A stretch of 10,073 bases of DNA from JACCTH01 sp050741915. Lineage in GTDB: Bacteria > Actinomycetota > Acidimicrobiia > Spongiisociales > ZC4RG35. Under the pieces are notes generated by a model. That model made no database searches. It was not told where the DNA came from and saw only the letters and a list, made by a program, of their open reading frames with translations. Every line of letters begins with the position of its first letter. The stretch's first letter is position 1. Shown one piece after another: positions 1 through 6,974 of this stretch. A program made the position numbers and the translations under genes. Location of the stretch: positions 1 to 10,073 of the forward strand of contig JBOGEX010000163.1 of the NCBI GenBank assembly GCA_050741915.1, given 5' to 3'.

Positions 1-105
1 ATCGACACTCGCCGGGGGGAAGCGATCGACGTGTTCGAGTTCAGAAATCCGACCGAGCGATCACCCGAGGAGGTCCGCACCGCCCTCCTCGCCGCCCTCG
101 ACTAA
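1..105 (+). CDS. C-terminal end of an unidentified protein (partial)
   Basis: This is the last 34 codons of a plus-strand gene whose start lies outside the window. Frame 1 is open from the first base and ends at TAA (103-105). The visible peptide contains GEAIDVFEF and ends in a short amphipathic helix (PEEVRTALLAALD). The stretch 'T-R-x-G-E-A-x-D-V-F' is reminiscent of the last ACT repeat of GlnD-type uridylyltransferases, where a similar 'DVF' strand is common, but 34 residues are too few to decide. The codons are GC-rich in third position, as expected for a real gene end. The next gene (vapC) converges on it from the other strand. Confidence 0.55.
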   Translation: MDTRRGEAIDVFEFRNPTERSPEEVRTALLAALD

Positions 106-187
106 CCCCCTTGCGAACCCAGGGTTGTAGACGTTGTCCAACAGCTTCTACGGCCCACAGAATCGACAAAGCATCTAGCGAGTGGGC

Positions 188-210
188 CCGCGGCCTGTGA
201 CCGCGGTTTC
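188..210 (+). terminator. Possible hairpin terminator between convergent genes
   Basis: CCGCGG at 188-193 is repeated at 201-206. The motif is self-complementary, so the two copies can form a 6-bp GC stem with a 7-nt loop, followed on the plus strand by TTTC. It lies between the end of the plus-strand fragment and the end of vapC on the minus strand, where a terminator is expected. The T-tract is short, so the call is weak. A second small hairpin is possible at 127-151 (GTAGA/TCTAC enclosing GTTG/CAAC). Nothing else is recognisable in 106-226. Confidence 0.3.
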
Positions 211-226
211 CTGTCCAGCGGCCCAA

Positions 227-661
227 CTAGTCGGAGGTGAGGGGATCCTCCCAGCTGAGATTCGAGAAGCGCCCAAACCCGTGGTCATGAGTCGCCAAAG
301 TGAGTCCGTGCTCCATTGCCAACGCTGCCAGGTACACGTCCGCCACATCACTCGCGGAAAGCCCCGGTGTGCCGAAAAGTGCCGAAGCGTAGCGGGCGTG
401 AGAAGGACCAGGCTCCACCATCCGCGCTGCAGGCTGCTCGAGATAGCCGAGGGCTTGTTCCCAAGCCCGAGCACTTGATAGCGCCTTGTCGCCCATGATC
501 CTTCGGTTGGAAACGATGCGCGTGAACCCGTAGAGGGCGGACCAGGCAAGCGCTACGAAACCCTCCAAGTCATCGAACTGCTGACTCATCCACCGTCGCG
601 CCTCTGGGTGAAGGCCGGAGGTGATGACAGCCGAGTAGACCAAAAGGTTGGTATCGATCAA
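227..661 (-). CDS. vapC: VapC-type PIN-domain ribonuclease toxin
   Basis: The 144-residue protein matches a type II toxin of the VapC/PIN family, Mg-dependent RNases that cut RNA when free of antitoxin. Acidic residues expected in the active site are visible: D3 in the opening MIDTN, D108 in ADVYLAALA, and D126 in the THDHGF motif near the end, followed by the usual FSNLSWEDPL tail. The family's middle block is present as LAWSALYGFTRIVSNRRI (39-55); this subfamily usually lacks the second acidic residue seen in other PIN proteins, so its absence is not read as inactivation. The start is TTG (661-659), chosen because LIDTN is the normal PIN opening. It lies 5 nt after the antitoxin stop with no strong Shine-Dalgarno, so translation is probably coupled to vapB. 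Length is normal for the family. Confidence 0.88.
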   Translation of the reverse strand: MIDTNLLVYSAVITSGLHPEARRWMSQQFDDLEGFVALAWSALYGFTRIVSNRRIMGDKALSSARAWEQALGYLEQPAARMVEPGPSHARYASALFGTPGLSASDVADVYLAALAMEHGLTLATHDHGFGRFSNLSWEDPLTSD

Positions 662-666
662 GTAGC

Positions 667-909
667 TCAGGAGAAACCGCTCTCAAGCCAGCGCTCGTCG
701 TCGAACTCACCGAGTACACGAGATACATCAGAAATATCGATGGCCAAGTCGCCCGGAACGATCGGTAGCTCCGGCCGCGACGACCCCGTGCGATTGACTG
801 ACCGCCGCAACAAGCGGTTAACGGTCTGACGGAGAGTCTCGCCGGTACGCCTGCGTTCGGCTTCGATCAGGCCCGCGACATCGTCGTCTAGCGTCAGAGT
901 GGTGCGCAT
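667..909 (-). CDS. vapB: VapB-type ribbon-helix-helix antitoxin
   Basis: An 80-residue protein just upstream of the PIN toxin. Residues 1-36 (starting MRTTLTLDDDVAGLIEAER) fit a ribbon-helix-helix DNA-binding domain: a short strand, then two helices rich in R and E, ending TVNRLLRR. The C-terminal part (about 54-80, with ISDVSRVLGEFDDERWLES) is acidic with a conserved-looking Trp and is the expected toxin-binding arm. In the family the antitoxin neutralises the RNase and, with it, represses its own promoter. The ATG at 909 is preferred because the RHH strand normally starts with MRTTL; a GTG at 918 would add three residues. No Shine-Dalgarno is visible. A TAAGTT hexamer on the minus strand (924-919) lies 9 nt before the ATG, which would fit a leaderless transcript. 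Confidence 0.85.
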   Translation of the reverse strand: MRTTLTLDDDVAGLIEAERRRTGETLRQTVNRLLRRSVNRTGSSRPELPIVPGDLAIDISDVSRVLGEFDDERWLESGFS

Positions 910-949
910 GATGCACACAACTTAGCATCATTGATGTTCACCTGCATCA
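905..949. promoter_or_regulatory. Putative vapBC promoter/operator with small palindromes
   Basis: The short region in front of vapB has two imperfect palindromes: GCATGATGC (906-914), over the start codon, and CATCATTGATG (926-936). GCATCA recurs at 925-930 and 944-949. RHH antitoxins bind short palindromic or tandem sites over their own promoter, so this is a reasonable operator. The arms are only 4-5 bp, so chance is possible. Confidence 0.35.
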
Positions 950-1209
950 GTTCGCCGACGCGACGGCCGCGTGCCCAAGGATGCGACGGCGATCTCGGAT
1001 ACGGGCTCATATATCAGATAGTTCAGATCGCCCGAGACGAGGCCCCTTAGATACATCTCCTTCGACAAGGCCGCGCCACCCGGGGTGATGAGCTGGTAGT
1101 CGTCGGCATGAAGCGAGCGAGCGAGGTCCGCGTCAGCCGCAACCAGGGCTCGAAGCCGATGGCATTCGAGACTGCGAATGAAGTCGATCGACGGAGTGTC
1201 GGGACCCAT
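928..1209 (-). CDS. NTF2-like (SnoaL/DUF4440-type) protein, C-terminally truncated
   Basis: 93 residues. Residues 12-75 read like the first half of an NTF2-like alpha+beta fold: helix SLECHRLRALVAADADLARSL, then HADDYQLITPGGAALSKEMYL, then SGDLNYLIYEPVSEIAV. Proteins of this fold are usually about 110-140 residues. After residue 75 the sequence turns into a low-quality, Arg-rich tail (about 76-93). One base out of frame, the same DNA reads RILGHAAVASAN and then stops, which fits the expected next strand better, so a one-base deletion near 990 plus loss of the C-terminus is likely. The ATG (1209-1207) directly follows the TAG of the SDR gene (1212-1210), so it belongs to that operon. Members include small isomerases, cyclases and proteins of unknown function; this copy may be dead. 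The vapB start lies 18 nt beyond its stop. Confidence 0.6.
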   Translation of the reverse strand: MGPDTPSIDFIRSLECHRLRALVAADADLARSLHADDYQLITPGGAALSKEMYLRGLVSGDLNYLIYEPVSEIAVASLGTRPSRRRTDAGEHQ

Positions 1210-1983
1210 CTAGAGAGGGGTCACGTAGCTGGACGTGATTCCTCCGTCGACCAGAAAGGTGGCGCCGGTGGTGAACGAGGACTCGTCCGAAGCCAGCCAA
1301 AGGGCGGCCTGGGCCATCTCCTTCGCCTCCCCAAACCGACCCATCGGAATGTGGACCAGCCGCCGTTGCTTCTTCTCGTCTGTATCCAGGAACTTCATCA
1401 AGAGCTCGGTCTGAAGTGGCCCCGGGCAGAGGGCATTGACGCGGATGCCCTCCCGAGCATGCAGCACCGCAAGCTCGCGGGTCATCGACAGCACGGCCCC
1501 TTTCGACGCGGTGTAGGCCACCTGCGGGGTGGCCGCTCCCATCAACGCCACAAAAGAGGCGGTATTGATGATTGATCCTCCACCGGCACGCCGCAGCGCC
1601 GGGATCCCGTATTTGCACCCGAGGAACACGCCCTTGGCGTTGATGCTCATCGTCAGGTCCCACACGTCTTCATCGGTGGAGACAGCGTCATCGTCATTCG
1701 CGTGCATGATCCCGGCATTGTTAAAGAGCACGTCGAGGCGGCCGAACTCCGACTCGGCGGCCGCCACCATGGCGTCGCAATCTTCGGCCTTAGAGACGTC
1801 TGCTGCGACTGCCGTCGCCCGGCCCCCCGCCCGATTCACTTCGTTGGCCACTTCTACCGCCGCCTCCCGATTGAGGTCGACTGCCACTACCGAGGCTCCC
1901 TCGGCGCCAAACAAGACTGAGGCCTCGCGACCTATCCCGCCGGCGGCGCCAGTGATCAACGCCACCCTGTTCTCGAGTCTCAT
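1210..1983 (-). CDS. Short-chain dehydrogenase/reductase (classical SDR)
   Basis: A 257-residue classical SDR, NAD(P)-dependent oxidoreductase of an alcohol or carbonyl. Visible motifs: cofactor loop TGAAGGIG (11-18), D36 at the end of the second strand (VVAVD, favouring NAD over NADP), D62 in AADVS, NNAG (88-91), N115, catalytic S143, Y157 and K161 (YTASK), PGP after strand 6 (187-189), and FLVDGG near the end. Length is normal. The start is ATG at 1983-1981; it shares one A with the TGA stop of the ligase gene (TGATG), so translation is coupled and an upstream start at 2007 inside the ligase is unlikely. Substrate cannot be read from sequence. Its place between a gamma-glutamyl ligase and an NTF2-like gene suggests, as inference only, oxidation of the alcohol end of a gamma-glutamylated amino alcohol. 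Confidence 0.9.
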   Translation of the reverse strand: MRLENRVALITGAAGGIGREASVLFGAEGASVVAVDLNREAAVEVANEVNRAGGRATAVAADVSKAEDCDAMVAAAESEFGRLDVLFNNAGIMHANDDDAVSTDEDVWDLTMSINAKGVFLGCKYGIPALRRAGGGSIINTASFVALMGAATPQVAYTASKGAVLSMTRELAVLHAREGIRVNALCPGPLQTELLMKFLDTDEKKQRRLVHIPMGRFGEAKEMAQAALWLASDESSFTTGATFLVDGGITSSYVTPL

Positions 1984-3356
1984 CAGATGCGCTCGAAGTA
2001 ACGCCACCGCTCCCAGTCGGTGACGGAGTTGTCAAAGGCCTCTTGTTCTTGCCGGAAGAAGTGGACGTAGTGCTCCTGGACCTCTTCTCCGAACGCGGAC
2101 TTGACGAACTCCGAAGAGGCGAAGTTGTCGGTCGCCTCGGCCAAGTTATGCGGGACTCGAGGCAGCTCGGAAGCCTGATAGATGTCTCCCGAAAAGTGAG
2201 CCGGGGGGTCAATCTCGTTCTCGATGCCGTCCAGACCCGATGCCAGGATCGCCGCGTAGGCGAGATAGGGGTTGCAATCGGCCCCTGGGATCCGACACTC
2301 GATCCGCAGGCTCGACCCATGGCCGACGACCCGGAATCCGGCTGTGCGATTGTCGTAGGACCAAGCGATCCTGGTAGGCGCCCACGACCCGTCTTGATAC
2401 CGCTTGAACGAGTTGATCGTGGGGGCAAAGAAGGGCATCACCTCCGGCACGTGAGCCATCCATCCGCCGAGGAAGTAACGGAATGTCGGCGAGACTTGCA
2501 GCGGCCCCTCCTCAACTTCTCCAGGGAAAACATTGTCGTCACCCGACCACAGACTCAGATGGATGTGACAGGAAGAACCGGCTTCGCTCATCTGCGGTTT
2601 GGCCATAAAGGTCACCGACATATCAAGTGACTCGGCGATTTCCTTCATCGCCAGCTTCATGATTGAGTGCCGGTCGGCCATTTCCAGGACCTCGGCATAG
2701 CGGATGTTCATCTCATGCTGACCGCGGCCCCACTCACCCTTTGAGTTCTCCACCGGAATCCCCGAAGCCGAGAGATGCCGCCTCACCGCTCCGTTGTACC
2801 GCTCTTCCCGACTCCCCTGCAGCAGGTGATAGTCCTCGATGTACCAGCCAGCGGGGTTTAGGTCCTGATAGCGGCGTCCGGCGGCATCCCGGTAGCTGTC
2901 CTGGTAGATGAAGTATTCGAGTTCGGAGGCTCCCTGCGCCGTGAAGCCCGAATCTCCCGCTCGCTCCAGTTGACGCCTGAGAATCGACCGCGGCGCGACC
3001 GATACGAGGTGGTGGTGGTGCGGATCGTGCAGGTCGGAGAGCACGAAAGCACTTCGGTCTAGCCAACTCGCCACTCGGAGGGTGCCCAGATCGGGGACCA
3101 TGTGGAAGTCCCCGTAACCGAGTTCCCAGTTGGCGTACTTGTAGCCAGGGACCGGCTCCATCTCCATGTCGACGGTCAGCAGGTAGTCACAACCGTGGGT
3201 GCCAGCGCTGGCGATGTCCTGGAGGAAGTAGGAGCCGTCAAATCTCTTCCCATGAAGGCGGCCGTAATGATCGGTGAAAGCCACCACCACGGTGTCAACT
3301 TTTCCGGTGTCCAGCAACCCAGCCAGGTCGTCGATTGTCAACAGCCCGCGAGTCAT
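1983..3356 (-). CDS. Glutamine synthetase-family gamma-glutamyl amine ligase (GlnA3/GlnA4/PuuA-like)
   Basis: 457 residues, full length for a type-I-like glutamine synthetase paralogue. The N-terminal beta-grasp (about 1-105, with YGRLHGKRFDG at 31-41) is followed by the catalytic domain. Visible active-site elements: SELEYF (E145, E147), the GEWGRGQHEMN block (E208, Q213, E215), CHIHLSL (H264, H266), the NSFKRY loop (R319), the NRT (336-338) and RIECRIPGADCNPYLAYAA (E353, R355). The regulatory adenylylation Tyr motif of true GlnA is not seen, and the sequence is closer in feel to PuuA/GlnA3/GlnA4 enzymes that ligate glutamate to polyamines or ethanolamine with ATP. A clear GGAGG (3368-3364) lies 7 nt before the ATG. 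It faces an Eat-type permease across a shared promoter region, which favours gamma-glutamylethanolamide synthesis as its role. Polyamine or another amine remains possible; assimilatory glutamine synthesis is less likely. Confidence 0.85.
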   Translation of the reverse strand: MTRGLLTIDDLAGLLDTGKVDTVVVAFTDHYGRLHGKRFDGSYFLQDIASAGTHGCDYLLTVDMEMEPVPGYKYANWELGYGDFHMVPDLGTLRVASWLDRSAFVLSDLHDPHHHHLVSVAPRSILRRQLERAGDSGFTAQGASELEYFIYQDSYRDAAGRRYQDLNPAGWYIEDYHLLQGSREERYNGAVRRHLSASGIPVENSKGEWGRGQHEMNIRYAEVLEMADRHSIMKLAMKEIAESLDMSVTFMAKPQMSEAGSSCHIHLSLWSGDDNVFPGEVEEGPLQVSPTFRYFLGGWMAHVPEVMPFFAPTINSFKRYQDGSWAPTRIAWSYDNRTAGFRVVGHGSSLRIECRIPGADCNPYLAYAAILASGLDGIENEIDPPAHFSGDIYQASELPRVPHNLAEATDNFASSEFVKSAFGEEVQEHYVHFFRQEQEAFDNSVTDWERWRYFERI

Positions 3357-3501
3357 CGGTAAGCCTCCAGTCGTTCGGAGAAGATCGTAGGGACCTGGCG
3401 GCGTGGCTGGTCTGAATCTTTGTTCCCAAAAACCCCCGGATTTGATCGGCGCACCTGGTCAGCCGATTCCTAGGCTCGCACGATCAGTCGGAGGAGGCTG
3501 C
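3357..3501. promoter_or_regulatory. Divergent promoter region between ligase and permease genes
   Basis: This 145-bp gap must hold the promoters for the ligase operon (minus) and the permease (plus). An inverted repeat ATCGGC (3445-3450) / GCCGAT (3462-3467) with an 11-bp spacer sits roughly midway toward the permease and could be an operator. A strong Shine-Dalgarno GGAGGAGG (3490-3497) precedes the permease, and GGAGG (3368-3364, minus strand) precedes the ligase. I see no convincing -35/-10 pair. No regulator gene for this pair lies in the window. Confidence 0.45.
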
Positions 3502-5013
3502 ATGGCAACTACCGAGCGGAAGCGTGGCTCGGTCACTTATCACAACGTCGACCAGTCGTACTTCAACGAGAGAGGTCTACGCCGGCACGCTGGTGTCTGG
3601 TCGTTGTGGGCCTTGGGAGTGGCGGCGGTCATTTCCGGGGACTTTTCGGGATGGAACCTGGGCCTCGACGCTGGTGGTTTCGGCGGACTGCTGATCGCCA
3701 CCGTGATCATCACGGTGATGTACTTCGGACTCTGCTACTCCATCGCCGAGATGTCGCCGGCCCTACCGCACACAGGAGGCGCCTACTCGTTCGCCCGATC
3801 GGCGATGGGCCCGTGGGGTGGCTTCATCACTGGCCTGGCGGAGAACATCGAGTATGTGGTGACAACCGCCACCGTGGGCTATTTCGCCGCGGTGTACACG
3901 CAGTCGGTACTCGACATCCTCCTCGGATGGCAAGTGCACGTTCTGCTCCTCCTGGCGATCTACTACGTTATCTTCCTTGGCCTAAACATCGCCGGGATTG
4001 AGGCGACCATGCGGTTCTCGGTCGCAATATGCCTGCTCTCGCTGGCAGTGCTAGCCGTGTACTTCGTCATGGCGATCCCCAGTTTCGACTCCTCTCGGCT
4101 GAACGACATCGCTCCCGCAGCCGGGGGAACGCCCTTCCTCCCGTTTGGCCTCGGTGGGGTCTTCCTTGCACTACCCATGGCAATCTGGTTCTACCTGGCC
4201 ATCGAAGAACTGCCACTGGCGGCAGAGGAGTCGATGGATCCCAAGCGGGACGTGCCCAAGGCGACGATCTGGGGCCTCGTCACTCTGGTCATAACTGGCT
4301 TCCTCGTCCTGTTCCTCAACACTGGGGTCACCGGCGCAGAAGCCATCCGACTCTCGGGCGAGCCATTGCTGGATGCTTTCCGAGCCATCTTGGGCACCGA
4401 CCGTGAAGTTGTTGCTGCTTTGTTGGGGGTGGCGGCGATCTCGGGGCTGATCGCGAGCTTTCACACGATCATCTTTGCGTACGGTCGCAACATCTATTCG
4501 CTCTCTCGGGCCGGTTACTTCCCGCATTGGATGTCGGTTACCCACGGAACCCGAAAGACCCCTTGGTTGGCGCTCCTCCTGGGAGCGGTAATCGGATTCG
4601 GCTTAGCCGTGGTGCTTTACTTGCGCGACCCCGGGGCGACAGGACCGGTTGGGGGTGCTCTTCTGCGGATGGCAGTCTTCGGGGGAGTGATCTCCTATGC
4701 GATGCAATGCCTCTCCTTCATCCTTCTCCGCAGGAACCTGCCGAACATCGCCCGCACCTATCGGAGTCCGGTCGGCGTTCCCGGAGCCGCGATTGCAGGG
4801 CTGATCGCCCTCGCTGCGCTTGCCGCGACTCTGGCCAATCCCGACTACCAGCTAGCGGTTTACGCGGCTGCCGTCTGGTTCATTCTGGGAATCGCCTACT
4901 TCGCGGCAGCGGGCCGGCACAAACTCGTTCTATCGCCGGAAGAGGAATTCGCGATGACCAGGGGCGAGCACGGCCACCCCGAAACTGAGGGCTACGGAAC
5001 CACCCGCGTTTGA
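3502..5013 (+). CDS. eat: APC-family amino acid/amine permease, probable ethanolamine permease
   Basis: 503 residues with about 12 hydrophobic segments (near 32-52, 58-84, 104-131, 144-166, 170-193, 214-235, 254-275, 303-330, 354-376, 388-409, 427-446, 449-470), the layout of APC-superfamily transporters. Residues 38-54 (ALGVAAVISGDFSGWNL), 78-97 (SIAEMSPALPHTGGAYSFAR) and 102-118 (MGPWGGFITGLAENIEY) match the pattern I know for ethanolamine permeases of the Eat group. Eat proteins import ethanolamine with protons. The ORF is open back to 3403, but the ATG at 3502 is chosen because GGAGGAGG (3490-3497) is 4 nt upstream and the family start fits. The hydrophilic tail from 472 is cytoplasmic. 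Its divergent partner is a gamma-glutamyl ligase, consistent with an import-then-trap route for an amine. Transporter class is certain; substrate is probable. Confidence 0.88.
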   Translation: MATTERKRGSVTYHNVDQSYFNERGLRRHAGVWSLWALGVAAVISGDFSGWNLGLDAGGFGGLLIATVIITVMYFGLCYSIAEMSPALPHTGGAYSFARSAMGPWGGFITGLAENIEYVVTTATVGYFAAVYTQSVLDILLGWQVHVLLLLAIYYVIFLGLNIAGIEATMRFSVAICLLSLAVLAVYFVMAIPSFDSSRLNDIAPAAGGTPFLPFGLGGVFLALPMAIWFYLAIEELPLAAEESMDPKRDVPKATIWGLVTLVITGFLVLFLNTGVTGAEAIRLSGEPLLDAFRAILGTDREVVAALLGVAAISGLIASFHTIIFAYGRNIYSLSRAGYFPHWMSVTHGTRKTPWLALLLGAVIGFGLAVVLYLRDPGATGPVGGALLRMAVFGGVISYAMQCLSFILLRRNLPNIARTYRSPVGVPGAAIAGLIALAALAATLANPDYQLAVYAAAVWFILGIAYFAAAGRHKLVLSPEEEFAMTRGEHGHPETEGYGTTRV

Positions 5014-5077
5014 CCTTTGTCGGGTTGGTGCTCCATGAACACCCGCCGACGGACCACAGATTGACCGGAGGACGTTG

Positions 5078-5410
5078 ATGGAATCAGCGGCGATCGTTCT
5101 CTCCGTTGACCAGAACCAGACAGAAGACTTCGAGATGGGATTCCGGGAGAACGAGTTGCCGACGTGGCACGACTTTTATGAACGCGGGATATTTGGTCTG
5201 GGCTTGCCTCCAGAGGATGGACATCCTCCCAGCCCCGAACGGGCGCTCAGCAATATCTGGTGGTGGCAGCCTTCGCTACCGACGAGGGGCATCATCTTCA
5301 TGACAGCGAATCCTCGCTTCCGGCGCTGGGACCAGATGGCTGATACGAATCAAGTTGGTCCGGCCCTGGCATTTGGAGGCGAGACCATCCTCAGCGTCGG
5401 GTTCCACTAG
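5078..5410 (+). CDS. Small conserved-looking protein of unknown function with a frame-scrambled middle
   Basis: 110 residues. The first part (3-38, AAIVLSVDQNQTEDFEMGFR... to FYERG) has a beta strand then helix, and the last part (78-110, NPRFRRWDQMADTNQVGPALAFGGETI...) a helix then strands; this recalls small dimeric alpha-beta barrel proteins, but I cannot name the family. Residues 40-77 are odd: many Trp and Pro, no clear secondary structure. The same DNA reads better in other frames: frame +1 gives LVWACLQRMDILPAPNGR (about 5190-5246) and frame +2 gives AQQYLVVAAFATDEGHHLHDS (about 5246-5308), before the annotated frame resumes at NPRF. Three small indels would explain this. ATG at 5078 is chosen over TTG at 5075 because GGAGG (5067-5071) lies 6 nt upstream. 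It ends 12 nt before the ligase gene and may be cotranscribed with it. Confidence 0.6.
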   Translation: MESAAIVLSVDQNQTEDFEMGFRENELPTWHDFYERGIFGLGLPPEDGHPPSPERALSNIWWWQPSLPTRGIIFMTANPRFRRWDQMADTNQVGPALAFGGETILSVGFH

Positions 5411-5422
5411 CCCGAGGTTGTT

Positions 5423-6910
5423 TTGGCCGAGTCCAGGTACGACCGCAAACGGGACTTCAAGGCGACAGCCGAACCGGTCTCGAAGGCGACAGGATCAGAT
5501 GTCGATCCAATGACCGCCCCGACTGGTGACCTCTTTGTAGTTCACCAGCACTACGCCACTCGTCTTCATCACGATCTCCGCCTCGAGATGCTGAACGGTG
5601 AGACCCCGGTTCTGGTGTCATGGGCGATACCGAAGCTGCTGCCCAAGCGCAAAGGTCAACGTCATCTGGCGGTCCGGACCGAGGATCATCCCTACGAGTA
5701 CGCCACCTTCTCCGGATCGATTCCGAAAGGAAACTACGGAGCCGGCGAGGTCCGAATCTTTGACACCGGTCGTTACGAAACCCTGGAGAGGGACGGGAAG
5801 AAACTCAGCTTCCGTCTGTTGGGTGAGCGAGTCAACGGGATCTTTCACCTGATTCACACCCGTAACCGCGACGGGAAAGAGGAGTGGCTGGCTCTCCAGG
5901 GCGAGGACCTTCGACGCGATCTCGACCAGCCGCCACCGCCCAAACCCATGCTGGCGACCGTCGGCAACGGCCCTTTCGACGATGTGGAATGGTCATTCGA
6001 GCCGAAATGGGATGGGATCCGGGCCATCGCTTTATGCGGGGTCGAGACAACGCTCATCTCGCGCAATGACAACGACATCACTATTGCCTATCCCGAACTC
6101 TCTTCGATCAACAATCAATTGGTAGCGATAGACGCCATTCTCGACGGTGAGATAGTGGCTCTCGAGGACGGGGTGCCTTCGTTCCAGAAGCTGCAGGGGC
6201 GGATGCACCTGCGCGATCCGGTGTCGATCGAAAAGGCGACCAAATCGATCCCCGTCACCTACATGGTCTTCGACCTTCTCTTTCTCGATGGCCGCAACCT
6301 GGTCGACAAGCCGCTATCGGAACGCCGGCAGGTGCTGGAAGAGATCGTCGTCCCCTCTGACCGCGTGCAGATTTCCCCGGCGATTGTGGGAGAAGGGACC
6401 GCCCTCTTCGGGGCGGCTCAAGCGCAAAAGTTGGAGGGGATCGTCGCCAAGCAATTGAGCTCGACCTACCAGCCTGCGGCAAGATCCCGGGCCTGGCTCA
6501 AGATCAAGACCGTATTCGATGCCGACGCGGTAGTCGTCGGATGGACAGAGGGCGGTGGCGCCCGCAGCGGGAGCATCGGGTCGCTGGTTCTCGCCATGTA
6601 CGAGGGGGATGCGCTTCGCTATGTGGGCAATGTCGGGACCGGCTTCAACCAGAAGACCATGGCGGAGGCGGTGCAAAGGTTGGCGGATCTCCCCCCAACG
6701 GGGTTACCGTTTCCGTCTTCGATCTACCGCGACCGCCCCGAACTCCGGCGCGCCCACTGGGTTGCGCCCGAACTGGTGGCGACAGTCGAGTACCGCCAGG
6801 TCACGAGCGCGGGTCGCCTCCGCGTGCCTTCGTTCAGGGGCTTTCGCGACGACAAGGCACCGGAGGAGTGCACCTTCGACCAGCTAGCGCCTGGCGACGG
6901 CGGACCGTAA
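5423..6910 (+). CDS. ligD: ATP-dependent DNA ligase with N-terminal 3'-phosphoesterase domain (LigD-like, no polymerase domain)
   Basis: 495 residues. Residues about 35-165 are a LigD 3'-phosphoesterase domain: HQHYATRLHHDLRLE (H43, H49, D51, R53) and EDHP...GSIPKGNYGAGEV (H89, 98-110), residues that bind Mn and process 3' ends. Residues about 172-490 are an ATP-dependent ligase: motif I EPKWDGIR with nucleotidyl Lys K195, SRND (213-216), motif III LDGEIVAL (E243), motif IIIa VFDLLFLDG (282-290), motif IV EGIVAK (338-343), motif V WLKIK (K360, K362), and an OB-fold ending in VEYRQVTSAGRLRVPSFRGFR. All catalytic residues appear intact. Full LigD also has a polymerase/primase domain; here it is absent, and neither Ku nor a separate polymerase is in the window. 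The start is TTG (5423), 5 nt after GAGG (5414-5417). The role is end processing and sealing of DNA breaks, perhaps with a Ku encoded elsewhere. Confidence 0.93.
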   Translation: MAESRYDRKRDFKATAEPVSKATGSDVDPMTAPTGDLFVVHQHYATRLHHDLRLEMLNGETPVLVSWAIPKLLPKRKGQRHLAVRTEDHPYEYATFSGSIPKGNYGAGEVRIFDTGRYETLERDGKKLSFRLLGERVNGIFHLIHTRNRDGKEEWLALQGEDLRRDLDQPPPPKPMLATVGNGPFDDVEWSFEPKWDGIRAIALCGVETTLISRNDNDITIAYPELSSINNQLVAIDAILDGEIVALEDGVPSFQKLQGRMHLRDPVSIEKATKSIPVTYMVFDLLFLDGRNLVDKPLSERRQVLEEIVVPSDRVQISPAIVGEGTALFGAAQAQKLEGIVAKQLSSTYQPAARSRAWLKIKTVFDADAVVVGWTEGGGARSGSIGSLVLAMYEGDALRYVGNVGTGFNQKTMAEAVQRLADLPPTGLPFPSSIYRDRPELRRAHWVAPELVATVEYRQVTSAGRLRVPSFRGFRDDKAPEECTFDQLAPGDGGP

Positions 6911-6928
6911 ATAGGATCTGATCGTTCT

Positions 6929-6961
6929 CTGGGCCGTAGTCGTCGATTTCGCCGGACCCAG
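6929..6961. terminator. Possible bidirectional hairpin between convergent genes
   Basis: CTGGG (6929-6933) pairs with CCCAG (6957-6961), and CCG (6934-6936) with CGG (6953-6955) past a bulged A, leaving a 16-nt loop. It sits between the ends of the ligase gene (plus) and the small gene on the minus strand. No T-run follows on either strand, so only the location and the stem support it. Confidence 0.3.
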
Positions 6962-6974
6962 GGTTCGCAGATGG

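Noticed and set aside
1108..1575. Plus-strand open frame of 155 codons
   Set aside because: It lies opposite the SDR and NTF2-like genes, whose catalytic motifs and gene coupling are clear; the plus-strand peptide is Arg/Gly-rich and featureless.
2043..2630. Plus-strand open frame of 195 codons
   Set aside because: It is the antisense of the glutamine synthetase-family gene, which has all expected active-site residues.
5021..5045. CGGGT/ACCCG inverted repeat after the permease gene
   Set aside because: The stem is 5 bp with an irregular interior and no T-run, so a terminator cannot be supported.
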